A stretch of 64,000 nucleotides of DNA from Promerops cafer (lineage: Eukaryota; Chordata; Aves; Passeriformes; Nectariniidae): positions 741,776 to 805,775 of the forward strand of contig VZSE01002451.1 of NCBI GenBank assembly GCA_013398275.1. Reading direction: 5' to 3'. The notes under the pieces are model-generated. The model ran no database searches and was not told where the DNA came from. It worked only from the letters and a program-made list of their open reading frames with translations. The position numbers and the translations under genes are program-made. Below, one piece after another: positions 47,765-59,160 of the stretch; within the stretch, counting starts at the first letter, position 1; every line of letters begins with the position of its first letter.

Positions 47765-50263
47765 TCAGCAGGAGAAACCATTGTCCTTGAGCCACTGGAA
47801 AACAACCAGGAAAACTGCTTTTAGTCAGTGTCACAGCCTGTCTGAGTTGCAGCCATCAGTGTTTGTGTCAGAAAAGTCTGGAAAACAATTCCTAATATAT
47901 ATTTTACCATTGAAATTGCCAGAAAGATCTGGAAAAATCAAAAGGGGAAAAGAAAATAAGATTTTAACTTGAATTGTATTTAACCCAAATCTCTGAAATC
48001 TGAGTAGTGACTCAAACCCCCAGGTAGTGCCAATCAAGAATGAGCAGAGAGCAACCATGCTAATGAGTCGTGATAATCAACCATGCTAACTCATGTCTCT
48101 GCCAACACAGCCACCTGTTTTGGTCACCAGTAGCTCCAGCTCAGGAGCTCTTCCAGGAGGCCACCAAGGCTGGGTCTGCCTGGGACACAGCACAGGATTC
48201 CAGGCAAGGCTGTTGCTCCTCCTCTTTTCTGACCCAGAGGCTGCTCGTGTCTGCTCACAATATTCAGCAGAACATTTTGCTGGGATATTCAGACGCTGAT
48301 CTTGTGCCTTTCCAAATTGCTGGGTGTTATCTCTTGTGATTTTTTAATTTTTTTTTTTTTTTTTTTTTAATGATTGCGGCAGCGTGTTCTGCAAGGCATT
48401 CTGGAGCATTGACTCCTTTCTTCAGTGCCCTTGGAGCGATGTGTGGAGATGGCACCTGGGTGAATGAGCACCATGTGCAGTGTGAGGCTCAGGTGTGAGG
48501 AGGGAACCTTGGTTTTGGAAAGCCCTGGTCTGCTTGGACAGGCCCAGTGGTTTGGACACGCCGACGACATCCATATGCAATGATTTTTCTTGATTCACAA
48601 TGTTGAAACTAAAAACCACTTGGCTTTAAACTTTAAGCCTCTGCCTGCATTCCCCTGAGAATGAGCGTTTCTGGCAAGCTCTAAGTTCTTAAATATCACT
48701 TCTCCAATTACATTCTCACAGGTTAGTATTTATGCAGGCCTGGCTTTTCCAATCCACGGGGCTGGTACTGGGCTGAGGCTTAATGCATTACAGGTGGCTG
48801 GTGGTGCTTTGGGCTCTCTGGCCAAACTGGTTCCAGATGGCCACACAGTATGAGTAATAACATCAGCTCATTAAGTTGCAAGGTTTCAACTACAATCACA
48901 GAATTATCAATGAAATAAAAGCTAACGGCGTATCAGCTGCACTCTAAGCCATAAATAGGATTTACAGCGAAACAAAAACCTTTTTTGAGCCCATATCTCT
49001 CATCGTTTCAATGCTGGGTGTCCACAGAATGGGTTTATTCACTAGCAAAAAAGCAAAAATAAATCTGCCCCACCCTCTCCAAAACATATTCCTGAAAGCT
49101 ACTGCACTGCTGCCCTGAGAGCTTCTGATTTTGGAAAAGCTTTGGATTGGGGTCACTGGGAATGCAAAGCAGCATTTATCTGTGATGCCTTAGAACACAA
49201 GTCGAATGAGCCTAATTCCCAGGCCAGAGATAAGCATCAGGAAGCCTCATTACCTGGAGTTTAATCACGGTTGCAAATGTTTTTCTCTGTGCAAATCGCT
49301 GTCTGTCTGTGTTGTGTACAGAGCTGGTGGCTCCTGCAGGGTGCACAGGTGGCTCCCACTGTTTTACAGCCTGTGGCAGCAGTGGGTTTTTGGTCTGGAT
49401 GTCTCCTCTGTTCAGAACCACCATGGGGAAACATTTCCTCCAGCTGCCAGGGTAGCTGGGGTGCTCGAGATCCCTGATCTTGGCTATCAAAGGGGGGATT
49501 TCACATGACAAAAAATGTAAAAATAATAGAAAAATACACATAAATTGAGTAATGCCTCTTTGAAACTTCATAGTCCCAGGGCCAAGCAGGAGGTGTCAGT
49601 ACACAAATACAGCAGCTGAAGTAATCCTTTTGTGAATTCTCCTGGTTTCTCTGACTTTTGGTTGACTTGACAAAACTCCTGCCACCCATCCCAGACACTT
49701 CAGAGCCTGGTCAGCCTCACTGAGGGGAATCACAGGGAGGGCTCAGACTCCCTCTTGCCCTCTCTTCCACTCTGCTAAATCTGACCCCACTGCCAGGAAA
49801 TCAGGACTTCATTAGTAGTAAAAACCTAAATGACTTAGAGAAGAAAAAAAAACACAACAAATAAACATTAAATATGGTGTCACGTGGCTTAGGGAAAGGT
49901 ATCTTGTATGTTGAGGTAGAAATGATGCCAGAATTCTAGATAAGGAATGTTTCCAGCCAAACCAGAAGGTATTCTGTGCTCCTCCATCCAGAAAATCAGT
50001 GTGTTGGAAGCAGGAAGGTATCTTGCTGGGTACAGTAGAAAAACCTTGTGAAGTCTGAGGGGAAAATGTGTTCCACAGGTTTGTGGGAAGCCTGAAGAAG
50101 CTTTGTATGATCTTGGTTTGGTCCTAGAAGTCCTGGTTCTGTTTAAAGCATTGATTTAATCCCCTGAGTCACGCTGGCAACAAGTGCAACAATCTGCTTT
50201 GTTATTCTCCATGGGATTAAGAGTCAAAATCACTCCCTTGATAATTAGAGATATTTTCTTTAG
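47765..50263. other. Unique non-coding DNA, no gene recognised
   Basis: Single-copy sequence with a T21 run at 48348-48368. The AT-rich part at 48630-48960 has an enhancer-like look (TAATAACATCAGCTCATTAA, CTAACGGCG) but nothing firm. Confidence 0.55.
48348..48368 (+). repeat. T21 homopolymer
   Basis: Twenty-one T residues preceded by TTTTTAA. Simple sequence and a likely length-error site. Confidence 0.9.
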
Positions 50264-50404
50264 ATTTATCCTACCTGCTCAGCCTCCCCAGCTGCATTTC
50301 TGTTACAAATGCAAGAAAAGGTCCATCTACTTCTCCTCCTGTTGCCAGCAGCAGCAGCAGCAGCATCGTGCACGAGTCACTTCGAGCACTACAGTGTTGG
50401 GAAG
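50264..50404 (+). other. Possible splice-bounded exon (141 bp), unproven
   Basis: A TTTTCTTTAG acceptor-like tract ends at 50263, and GGAAG|GTGAGTAC, a near-perfect donor, begins its GT at 50405. One plus frame is open across the whole 141 bp and its first stop (TGA at 50406-50408) lies inside the donor, as expected for a coding exon running into an intron. The length is a multiple of three. The frame has a CYKCKKR motif and six glutamines from (CAG)6. A second acceptor-like site (TCTCCTCCTGTTGCCAG) ends at 50348. No partner exon and no family resemblance is seen, so a non-coding exon or chance remain likelier than a gene. Confidence 0.18.
50346..50363 (+). repeat. (CAG)6 trinucleotide repeat
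   Basis: Six perfect CAG units. On the plus strand they lie in frame as glutamines in the exon candidate that surrounds them. Short and possibly polymorphic. Confidence 0.95.
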
Positions 50405-50408
50405 GTGA

Positions 50409-52387
50409 GTACATCCAGTGCCCTCCCATTCAGGATTTAATAATCAACAGAACTGATCCTGTAGGTAGCTCTCTCTCCGTCCTGCAGTTCTGATGCAGAT
50501 GTGCAGTGTCCCTGCTTCCAGATGTTGACGGCCTTTTCAGAGCACTGGGCACCAGCCCAAGCAGGGATTTGGTTTCGAGGAATTCTGGCACCGGCTGCGA
50601 TTCCAGAGATGTGCACGCTGAGGAAATTATTGTGTGTGAGTGTGATGCAGAGACACCACTGCAGGCTGAGCTTAAGTCCCTGGGCAGGCACAGTATTGAT
50701 CAAAAATCAGGACTGTGAGCAAGCGTGGACAGAGTAACGTGGTGACATAGTGGGGTGGGTTTTCTCTGCCTCAGGCCGCTCTTGTCCTTTGTGGTTTTTG
50801 CATTATAATGCAAAATGGGGCCTCCAACCCCACTATCCCACAAGGAGCAGGTTTTCAGCAAGGTTCCTGGTGTGAGTTTTGAGGGTGGTACTTGCACCTT
50901 CTTCTTTAAACACACATAATTTGGGTGATGCAATGGTGATGTCTCATCCTGCCTGGATTTAGACCTGTGTTCCCTGTACAAACAGGATTGATGGACAGAG
51001 TGGAGAGCCACTCAGGGGCCCTAACCCTGGGGGCTTCCATGGAGGCTTGGGTGATGGATGTGCTGAGCTGGGACTTGCCTGGCACCAGTTAGAGTTAAAT
51101 CAGACACAAACTCATAGTAGGGCTTGGTAGCAGGAGCCTCTATCCTATTTTTTGGGTTGTTTCTGGGGGTGTTGAGGGTAGGATGTGCCCTAACAGAGGA
51201 GTAACAAGCTCTGAATACAGCTCACCTCCTGACCCAAGGATCTGCTGGAGACATCTCTGAGAGAGCAGAATCCTCCAGCATTTTGGGGGAGAGATTGCTA
51301 CCCCACCTCTCCTACCAGTGCACACCACTGGGGATCCTTAGGTGACGTGACTGCATCTCCTGCAGGGTCAGCATCCCAATTTGGGTCTTTGCTTGGCATC
51401 ACCAAGGGTTTGTGGGTCCAAGTGGGTGCTGTCCAGCCTGTTCCTCTGGTATCTGCTTGCTGTGAAGGGTGGGCACAAGAGCTGGGTCCTGGCACTGGCT
51501 GCCAGTGCTGGCACCAAAGCTCACATGCCAAGCAGTGATGCTAAAGAGAGCCTTGTGTGCAACGTGAGGAATGCCAGACCTACCCACTGTCTCCAGGGCT
51601 GTCTCCCCAGCCAGGCTCTGGATCTTATTTGGATGCAGAGAGATTTATAAGGCATTCTCTTAATTAGGGGCCCCTGTTTTGACTGAGAGAGGATGGGGAA
51701 TGAGGAGACCTAACAGGGGCGAGGGTAAACAGTGGCCTGAAAGGGAAGGCTGGGGAGACCTGTGGCGTGTGCTGTAAAGAAGTGGGGGCAATAAAACACA
51801 CCAATAAAAATGATGTGTACTTCTGCAGCCTCATCTAGGAAGGGGGAACAACAGCTTGTCGCTTCTCAGGGCAAACAAAAGAAACCCCTCCATATGTAAG
51901 CAATTATTGGAAACACATGGGAGAGGTGGACAGGGCAGGCAAATCCAAAAGCCATGTGATATTGCACAGAAGAGCAGGGCTCATGTGAAGCCTGGGAGTT
52001 CATATATTTCACAACCCACAATGTACAGCTCCTCCAAAAGCTGCAACTGGGAAGGCTCCTGTTATTTTGGCCTGGAGGCCTGTGGACAGATGGCTAAAGC
52101 TTGGGAAGAAGTGCTGGGATGAAGCAGTTGGCATGCTGCTGGGGAGAACTGGAGCTCTGCTTGGCTCTGCTGTGCCCTTTATTGAATTTGCACCTGGTCA
52201 GTGGCACAGCAGGAGCACAGCTCTGTGCTGCTCAGCTAACTGTGCTTTTGCTTGATTTCAAGGGTGGACTTGTGACTACCACCTTTAAATCTGCCATCAG
52301 TGAAGTGGCAGGATGATTTTCACTGCAGGGATGGGAGTCCCAGAAACTTTGCAACCAGACTTCCATGCCTGCAGGAAGAACCAGCAG
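50409..52387. other. Unique non-coding DNA, no gene recognised
   Basis: Single-copy sequence without identified repeats. Frames are short and overlapping. Confidence 0.55.
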
Positions 52388-52456
52388 CATCAGGGTTAAC
52401 GGTTGGACGTGGTGGTCTTGGAGATCTTTTGCAGTCCCAAAGGTTCTGTGGTTCCA
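52388..52456 (+). mobile_element. CR1 LINE 3'-end fragment
   Basis: CATCAGGGTTAACGGTTGGA, CGTGGTGGTCTTGGAGATCT, TTTGCAGTCCCAAAGGTTCT, GTGGTTC is a diverged version of the CR1 end GGGTTAACGGTTGGACTCG, ATGATCTTGGAGGTCTTTTC. Upstream CR1 sequence is not recognisable. Old copy. Confidence 0.72.
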
Positions 52457-55329
52457 CAAGGACTGTGGTGTGATCTAGATGTTCCTCAGCTGCTTTTACA
52501 CTCCCTGGCCATGCACTGCTGCTCTGAAGGCCACAGCAGGCTGGAACCCAAGGTGTTATCCAGCTCCTGTGCAGAGCTGGAATGCCTTCGACCATACAAT
52601 GCTCTGAAATTACAGAGAGATTCTCTTTGATGACACCTGGCCCTGTGGAGTGCCAGATCAGCTCAGTTGAGAACATTTGATCTTGGCAACTGATCTGAAC
52701 CACTTTTATGAGCTGCTTCATGTCCACTTGCAAAGAACATGCTGTGAACTCCATGCGTGTTGTCAGTTCAGTGTCTCCACTGCTCCAGGGTCAGGCCAGG
52801 CACTTTTCTCCCATGTACCAAAGCTCCTGTCTGCCTAACAGCACCCCCAGTCAGGCTAAATACTCAAGTTGCTGCTTCCAAATGTCTCATGTCACAAGTT
52901 CAGGGAAGTTTTCCCCAGGTTATGAGGGGAAGCACCTTTTAGAAGACAAAATTATTCCCTTTGGCTTTCCCATTTTTGTCCAGGCTGCAATCTCCATGGA
53001 TCATAGCGCTGACTTTGTTTCCCCAGAAGTAACCAGACAACTTTCTTCCCTTTAGTCTTAATAGTAGGAGCAAAGACTGGGAGAAGCTGAGTTTTTAAAT
53101 AGCAAATACCCTCCCTGTGCCAGTTTGTTGTCAAGTCTTGGGCAGCTCTGGGCTGCTACAGATGCTTTGCATCCACTGTAATACAAGTGCTTTGCTTGTC
53201 TGTAGCCTTGCAGTCTGAGGTTGGACTGGCAAAAAGAGTTTCCAAATGGAGCTTTAAGCCTTGTGTGAAGGCTGCTTCATTTCTGATGGACAACTTCAGG
53301 TTTCTTCAGGTTGGGCTGTGAAGGAAGCTGCTCTAGCTGTGAAATGCATCACTCCTGTGTGTGCTGTCAGCTACAGAAAGTGATTCTGCCTTGTAAGAAA
53401 CAACAGAGAGGAAAGGAAGCTCCCTTAACTCCCGAATATGCCACGCTCATGAATGTTAACATGATTGTGGGGTTGTTTTTCCACTGAGCAAGCAGATGTT
53501 TTAGTGCTCTGAGGATCACCTTTGCTGCAGAGGGTGGTGCTTACACCTCTGAGGGCAATGGTATGTTCAGGCTCAGTAAACATGTTCTGCTCCATGTCAC
53601 TGAGCACTGAAAGCAGAAACTGCTCTTGGGTTTCATCGCAGGAGGGGCAGCTTTGCCAATATAAAGAAGAACTTGTTCAAGGGCTTTCGTCTCTGTGCAT
53701 TATCAGAGCTACTAAAATAAGGAAAGAGCCCTTTAAGCCTCATTGGACAGTGACACTAAAAATACCCCCTCCAGCTCTCTCAATCCCAAGCCCCAAACAA
53801 CTGAAAAACAAAAGCCAGCCCCAAACCCTAAGCCCCAGAAAACCCTGTGGTATCCATCACTGCCATGTATAATCACAGTTAGAAACCCAAATGAAGTCTG
53901 CAGCCTGTCAGCTCCGCAGACAGATTTGGTGGTGATATGAGCAAAGCCAACATTTAAAAATGACTGAATTCTCATTATAAAGATACATGATCCTCCTTCT
54001 CATTGAGAACAGTTGGGCTTTGCTTCCAGTGGAGAGCCAAACCATTTATTTTATAGCTCCATTGTATGCTGCACTGGGAATTGTTCCCGCAGATAGAGGT
54101 TTCTAGCACGCTTTCCCTATGTACTTTATTCCACATGCACTGTGCCCTTTGCACATGCTGAGGGCTCTCACATGAATTACACTTTGCCTGATTTGGTTGG
54201 ATGGGTTTCCTACATTTGTGTCCTATAAATTGGCATGGCGATGTATTTATTTTGGTAATCAACCAGTTCTTTGTAAATCTGTGAGCTTAATCCTCCAAGA
54301 GAGGGAAATAAAAGGCTCAGCCTTTTTTTTTTTCCAACAATGAAGATAAATACCTTTATTTTCATAACTTTTGGACATCTTTTTTTTTCATGGCATCCAG
54401 CCAAATCATGAGGTCCTTGCTCAGGCAGGAACACACAGATGTCATTAAGTTCCTCACCAGGCTTGTTGGGGCATGGATAAACTCTTAAGAGGAAGAATGG
54501 TCTCATGGTTTTGCCATTGAGCAAGAATTCAGTTCAACTGGGCTAAGCTTTTGCTTCTGCCATATATTTCCAATGTGACCTTGTTTGACCCTCTCTCTCT
54601 ACATCTGCTCCCCCAAAATCTCCTGCTGCTGAGCTTATAAATCTCCTCGGTTCAGAGGCCCTCTCGCTGTGGGTTGGTTCGTGCAGGAATTTTGGCCATG
54701 AGGCGTCGCAGAGGCAGGGCAGACACCGGAGCAGCCACTGGCTTTTGGCTCTGCCTGAGATCTAGGACTGACCCCGCCCTGCTCCAAGGTGATGGGATGT
54801 GAGCCAGGAGTCACCAGAGCTTTTTAATGATCAGCTGTGCCCAAAATAATAGACATCAGCTCTCACCTTGTTAGTGCAGCAATCAGATTTGGACATGGTG
54901 GTTGTGGTGCTCCTTGCACTGAAGGTGACAGCCCAAGGAAGAAGGATGGCTGTTGTGGGATCTGCCCTCCTTTTCTGGCAGTCCACCCCTTCCCAGGAAC
55001 TCCAACATCATCCTTTATCTGCTGATCATTAGTGCTTCAGTCACCTCTTGGTCAGACTGGCTGTGCAAGCATCCAGGTTTCATTCCTGTCTGGAGGTGCT
55101 GGAAAGGTCCCCTGCAGGATTTGAAATAATCCTGGGAATACAAGCATTAGGGCTGAGTGAGCGAGCATGAAGGAGCAGGGTGGTGGGGTAAGGACTGCTC
55201 CCTGCACTGAGTGACACTGCAGGGGGAGCTGGCACAGCGAAGCACAGGCTTGGCTCAGGGGGCTCATCTCAAGAGGGTGGTACCACACATCAGGCACACT
55301 CTTGACGTGCTGCTGCTGACTGTGATGCC
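52457..55329. other. Unique non-coding DNA, no gene recognised
   Basis: Single-copy DNA with a few short T runs (54321-54332, 54380-54388). No exon, RNA gene or named repeat recognised. Confidence 0.55.
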
Positions 55330-55334
55330 TTGAG

Positions 55335-55785
55335 GAGCTGAAACAGAGCTAGATGGAGTTAAGAGGAATAAAGTGGATATTTATTGAAGTGCCTTCAAAG
55401 GCCACACCCTGGCAGTACTGCAGCCACAGTCGTGGCTCTGCCCGGATGGCTCCAAGATGGAAGCAAAAGAGGGCTTGGTGATGAGATCTCACATTTTTAT
55501 AAGTTTTAGTCCATTTGCATATAGGAATTAACTGTCCAAATAATAGCTTTAAATTATTATTTTTCATCCTCTTTGCTTGCTTGCTTGCCCGCCCTCCTCT
55601 TTCACGTTGTTTGTGCTTTGGGCCTGAAGTTTGAAGAGATTGTCCTTGAGTCCCCAGCTAGAACAGGATTGTTTTGTCTTCACCACCCTGTGAAAAGATC
55701 CTAGTACCACTTAATATAAAGCTAAAAGCTGCACACCAAAGCAGAACAGAAAAACTTAAGGTACCAACTGCAGCCTGATAAAGAT
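55335..55785 (-). mobile_element. Solo LTR of a passerine endogenous retrovirus
   Basis: The plus strand carries, in reverse, an LTR-like layout. On the minus strand a TATAAAA box lies at 55501-55495 and an AATAAA polyadenylation signal at 55385-55380, about 115 bases downstream, the spacing expected for U3-R-U5. Blocks such as AAAGTGGATATTTATTGAAG, TGCCTTCAAAGGCCACACCC, AAGTTTTAGTCCATTTGCAT and AGGAATTAACTGTCC fit a common songbird ERV LTR as I recall it. Ends are approximate and no target-site duplication was identified. No gag, pol or env sequence flanks it, so it is a recombined solo LTR. The exact family cannot be named without a search. Confidence 0.65.
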
Positions 55786-55944
55786 CTCCACGTGCTTCCT
55801 CCTGCCCTCCATCTTCCCCCCAGCTAGAGGGAAAGCTGCAGGGCCGTGGCCAGCAGGGTGGGGGACAGTGCAGGCTCACTAGGCTGCCACCCCGGGCTGG
55901 AGCCTGCAGCGCAGGGAAATCTGCTGGATTGCTGCCTGGCAGAG

Positions 55945-56185
55945 CTCCCCCGGCCCGCGCACACAACCGCGTTTGTTACTCTAACAGGCCTCCGCTGAGA
56001 GCGCGAGCTGCACACTCTTACTTGGGCAGAGAGTCCTCGGGCCTGCCAAGGGTTTGTCCAACTGGAGGAAGAGGGTGTGTGCTCCGCAGAACGGGACCAC
56101 GAGGATGCAATCCAGAGTCTGGGTGCACAAGAGCCCTTCCCTCGGCCTCGGTGGCTCTGCTAAGGGAGCTGTGGGATTACGGCTT
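55945..56185. promoter_or_regulatory. CpG cluster 160 bp beyond the solo LTR (candidate regulatory)
   Basis: About 15 CpGs lie in 240 bp (CCCGGCCCGCGCAC, CAACCGCGTTTG, GAGAGCGCGAGCTG, CCTCGGCCTCGG). It begins about 160 bp past the LTR's TATA-side end, that is, upstream of the LTR in the LTR's own reading direction. A frame of 112 codons crosses it (55929-56267, plus) without family resemblance. Possible small promoter or enhancer; not shown. Confidence 0.3.
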
Positions 56186-58808
56186 GACAAGCAGACTAGG
56201 GCCTTTTCAGCCCTTCCTTCTCCCTGGCCTGGCTGAAGGGGTTCATCAGGCCCAAAGGCCTCCCTGACCTCCTAAAGTTTTGTTGGATTTGTGGAAAAAT
56301 ACAAATCCTTGGCGACATGAACTATGGCCACCATCCCCTTGGCTGTAGCACATGTGCTCATTTTTTGGGGGGAAGCAAAATTCACATCCCAGTGAGCCCC
56401 ATCTATTTCTCTGTCTCTTCACAACAACTACTTCTCCTAAAATACACTTTCGTGATTTTTTAAAAAAACTCAGGAAAAAAAAGCAAAACTGGGGAAAGGA
56501 TGTTTATAGAAAGCAGAGATTTCCTAAGTTACTCTGTTTCCATAGTCAAAAAATCCCTTTTACAATAAGTAATGATAATGGTCCATTTTGGGTATTTTTC
56601 ATACCAGCCTTTACAGTGAAAGCAATATGTTGGCAATAAATCTTCAAGCTGGTTAATTCCTATGAAATTCTGCCAGCAGAATCAAATGATTTTACTACCC
56701 CATGTCAAATTAATGGTTGGGTGTCAACCTGTGTCACTTCCTGCTTGAAAAATGACTATGACATTAAGAGGATTTTATTTATGCTTTCCTGCCTGATGAT
56801 CAAAAATAGGAAAATGCAACAGTAAGGGTGGGGAGAAATCAATTTCATAAATAGCATTACCACCACATCTCTTTGGAGTACACCCCTGGTGATGCCCCCA
56901 CAGCAGGACTCGGGTGCCCTCCCTGGATGTTTGACTCTGTTTTCCATTTTATAACTGGTTGCCATGGGAAGAGAATTAGGATTCAAGGCCCTAAAATCAG
57001 CTCTGGTCTTTCTTCAGTTGATTGCTTGAGCTGATAAGATGGGTGGGACGTGCCCCTTTTGTAATTAGTTGTCTGAAATTCTTCTTTCTAACCCATATTT
57101 AGATATGGCAAAGGCCAGAAAGAAAAGACCAGGCTGTCTTCTGGCTGCTGCCTAGATTAAATTCCCAAAGATTGAAGGAATAACTTCTGTAGTGTCATGC
57201 TACTGGTCTCATATGTGTCCATTCCTGAAAGTGCTCAGTCTTGGCGCCTAGGAAGTTGGTGGCACCTTGATGGGATGCCAGCTGTAATCTATTAGTTTAA
57301 CTGATTATTAGTTGCTAATAACTTGATTTTTAGTGGCTAATTGTCTTATGGTGATACCTGAAATGTACGGAGACCATGCTGGTCAGCTGCAGGCCAGCCT
57401 GGAAGCAGTTCACTGTCTTTGGTCCAAGTTTTGGAACAAAACACACAGAAATTCCGTATCATGGTTTGGGTAGAACAGAATAAGCAAACAAGAAAAAGAA
57501 ACTGCTCTGCCCTGTGATTTGTGGTATTGTAATGTCCTTGTGAGAAATACTCCATCAATAACTGGTTACCTTTTGTGCAAAGGGACAAAGAACCAGGTAA
57601 GACTGTCCCACTGGGAGGTTTATTTGTTCAGAAGGCAACGATCCTCGACAGGCCCATGGGCAGCTGGAGAGTGTGGCCTGGATGGATTCACCTCCCTGCT
57701 TTCCCCCATCCAGCCCATGCAGGCAGATGGAAAGAGCAGCTGCCAACTCACCACACCTCTGCAATAACAATCAGGGATCAGCTCACCTCTGGCCCTCAAT
57801 CAGAGTCTGGAGAAACTCTTCTGGTGCCAGCTGCCCCACGTTCAAGGCTGGAATCCCCAGGGATTTGGCTTTCAGAGCACTGCTGAGGTGCAGCCCCAAA
57901 GGCCAGGCGAGGACGTTGGGATCGGCAGCATGAAAGACAATCCTCCTTCTGAGTCAGCTCTCAGCTCCTCCAGCACTGCCAGGACTGTTTCTCTTGCTGC
58001 CCTGGCTATAGCTGTTCTTTCTGAGCCCAAATATTTCCACTGTATATTTTGGGAAGAACTGGAACGTTCCACTCAGTCTCCCAAAATCTGAGTATCATTC
58101 TTTATGGCCCTCCCTAATGCCTAAGAGTCAGTTCTGGACACGCTGCAGATTATTTTTATCCATCCTAAGCTGTCATAGTACACCCAGTTTTGCAATGTTG
58201 TGTCCACCCCCAGTGACATGTCCCAAGAGATGTAACAGGGATGGTCCTTACCCTTGTAGTCTCTCCTGTCTCACGATCAGCTGGGCCTGAATCAAAAGGG
58301 AAACAGCCAATGCACATCACATCATCCAGAATTTGGGGCATAATGGGGTCCCTTGTAGGTCTTCTGTGATCACTTCTAAATCTCTTTCCAAAAACCTCCA
58401 AACTCTGTGGAGGAATGGCATGGAGTCAGCACATATACAGGTTTTTTATCTGGGGAGCAGGGCTGGGACACCTTGCCTGCCCTCACAGTCGGACCCATTC
58501 CATCTCCTCCTTACTTGGGTAGGACAGCACAACCTTTCTGTTCTTTTCTCCACTCCATCTCTTCGTCCCTAGGTCAACATCATAGTGCCCTGAGAATTCA
58601 AGACATGATTTCATCACAGCTTTAGGCCATGAGTCCTGAGGTGTAACTGTGCTCTGCTTGCATAATCCCATCCACAGAGCCAGAAAGAGAAGGAGAAATA
58701 AACAGGGAGGACGTGGTGTCCTTATGGTGCAGAATGGTCTAATCCATACTCCAAACATCCTCTGTGCTTCTTTTGTAAAGATCTAGGCTCCTAACTGGAG
58801 AGACCCCT
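56186..58808. other. Unique or unrecognised non-coding DNA
   Basis: 57570-58100 has a texture like degraded LTR (minus-strand AATAAA within AACAAATAAACCTCCC) but I could not match it to a family. A formal donor ACCAG|GTAAGAC at 57596/57597 lacks a convincing acceptor. No gene recognised. Confidence 0.5.
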
Positions 58809-59160
58809 ATGGTTTAACCCCAGCTGGCAATTAAACCCCACACAGCCCCTCACCCACTCCCCACAGTGGGATGGGGAAGAGAAACAGAAAGGTGAGAACT
58901 CATGGGCTAAAATCAAGATGGTTTAATAGGTAAAGCAAAAGTCACGTGTGCAAGCAAACCCAACCAAGGAATTCATTCCTATGGGCAGGAAAGAATCCCC
59001 AGGAAAAAAGGGCTTCATTATGTGTAACAGTGACTTGGGATGGCAAACAACAATCACTCCAAATATTCTGTCTTCTCTCTTCAGCACAAATCAAAACCAC
59101 AGCCCCACACCAGCTACCATGAATAAAACTAACTCTACCCCAGCCAAAACCAGCGCAACA
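58809..59160 (-). mobile_element. Solo LTR of avian ERVL type, internally deleted
   Basis: On the plus strand it opens TATGGTTTAACCCCAGCTGG, then CACACAGCCCCTCACCCACT, CAGTGGGATGGGGAAGAGAA, CTCATGGGCTAAAATCAAGA and GGTTTAATAGGTAAAGC. It closes CCACACCAGCTACCATGAAT, AACTCTACCCCAGCCAAAAC, CAGCGCAACA. This is the reverse of the well-known avian ERVL LTR that begins TG...CTGGTTTTGGCTGGG. An ATTAAA polyadenylation signal lies on the minus strand at 58927-58922. The element is about 350 bp; the central U3/TATA block, including the part represented by the fragment at 27790-27865, is missing between about 59067 and 59085. The end at 58809 has lost the terminal CA. No internal viral genes are present. 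Confidence 0.82.

Noticed and set aside
57519..57767. Exon ending at the CAG|GTAAGA donor near 57596
   Set aside because: No good acceptor and no partner exon; the donor match alone is expected by chance many times in 64 kb.
57570..58100. Third solo LTR
   Set aside because: The texture and a minus-strand AATAAA are suggestive, but I could not align it with any LTR I know, so it is left as unrecognised DNA.
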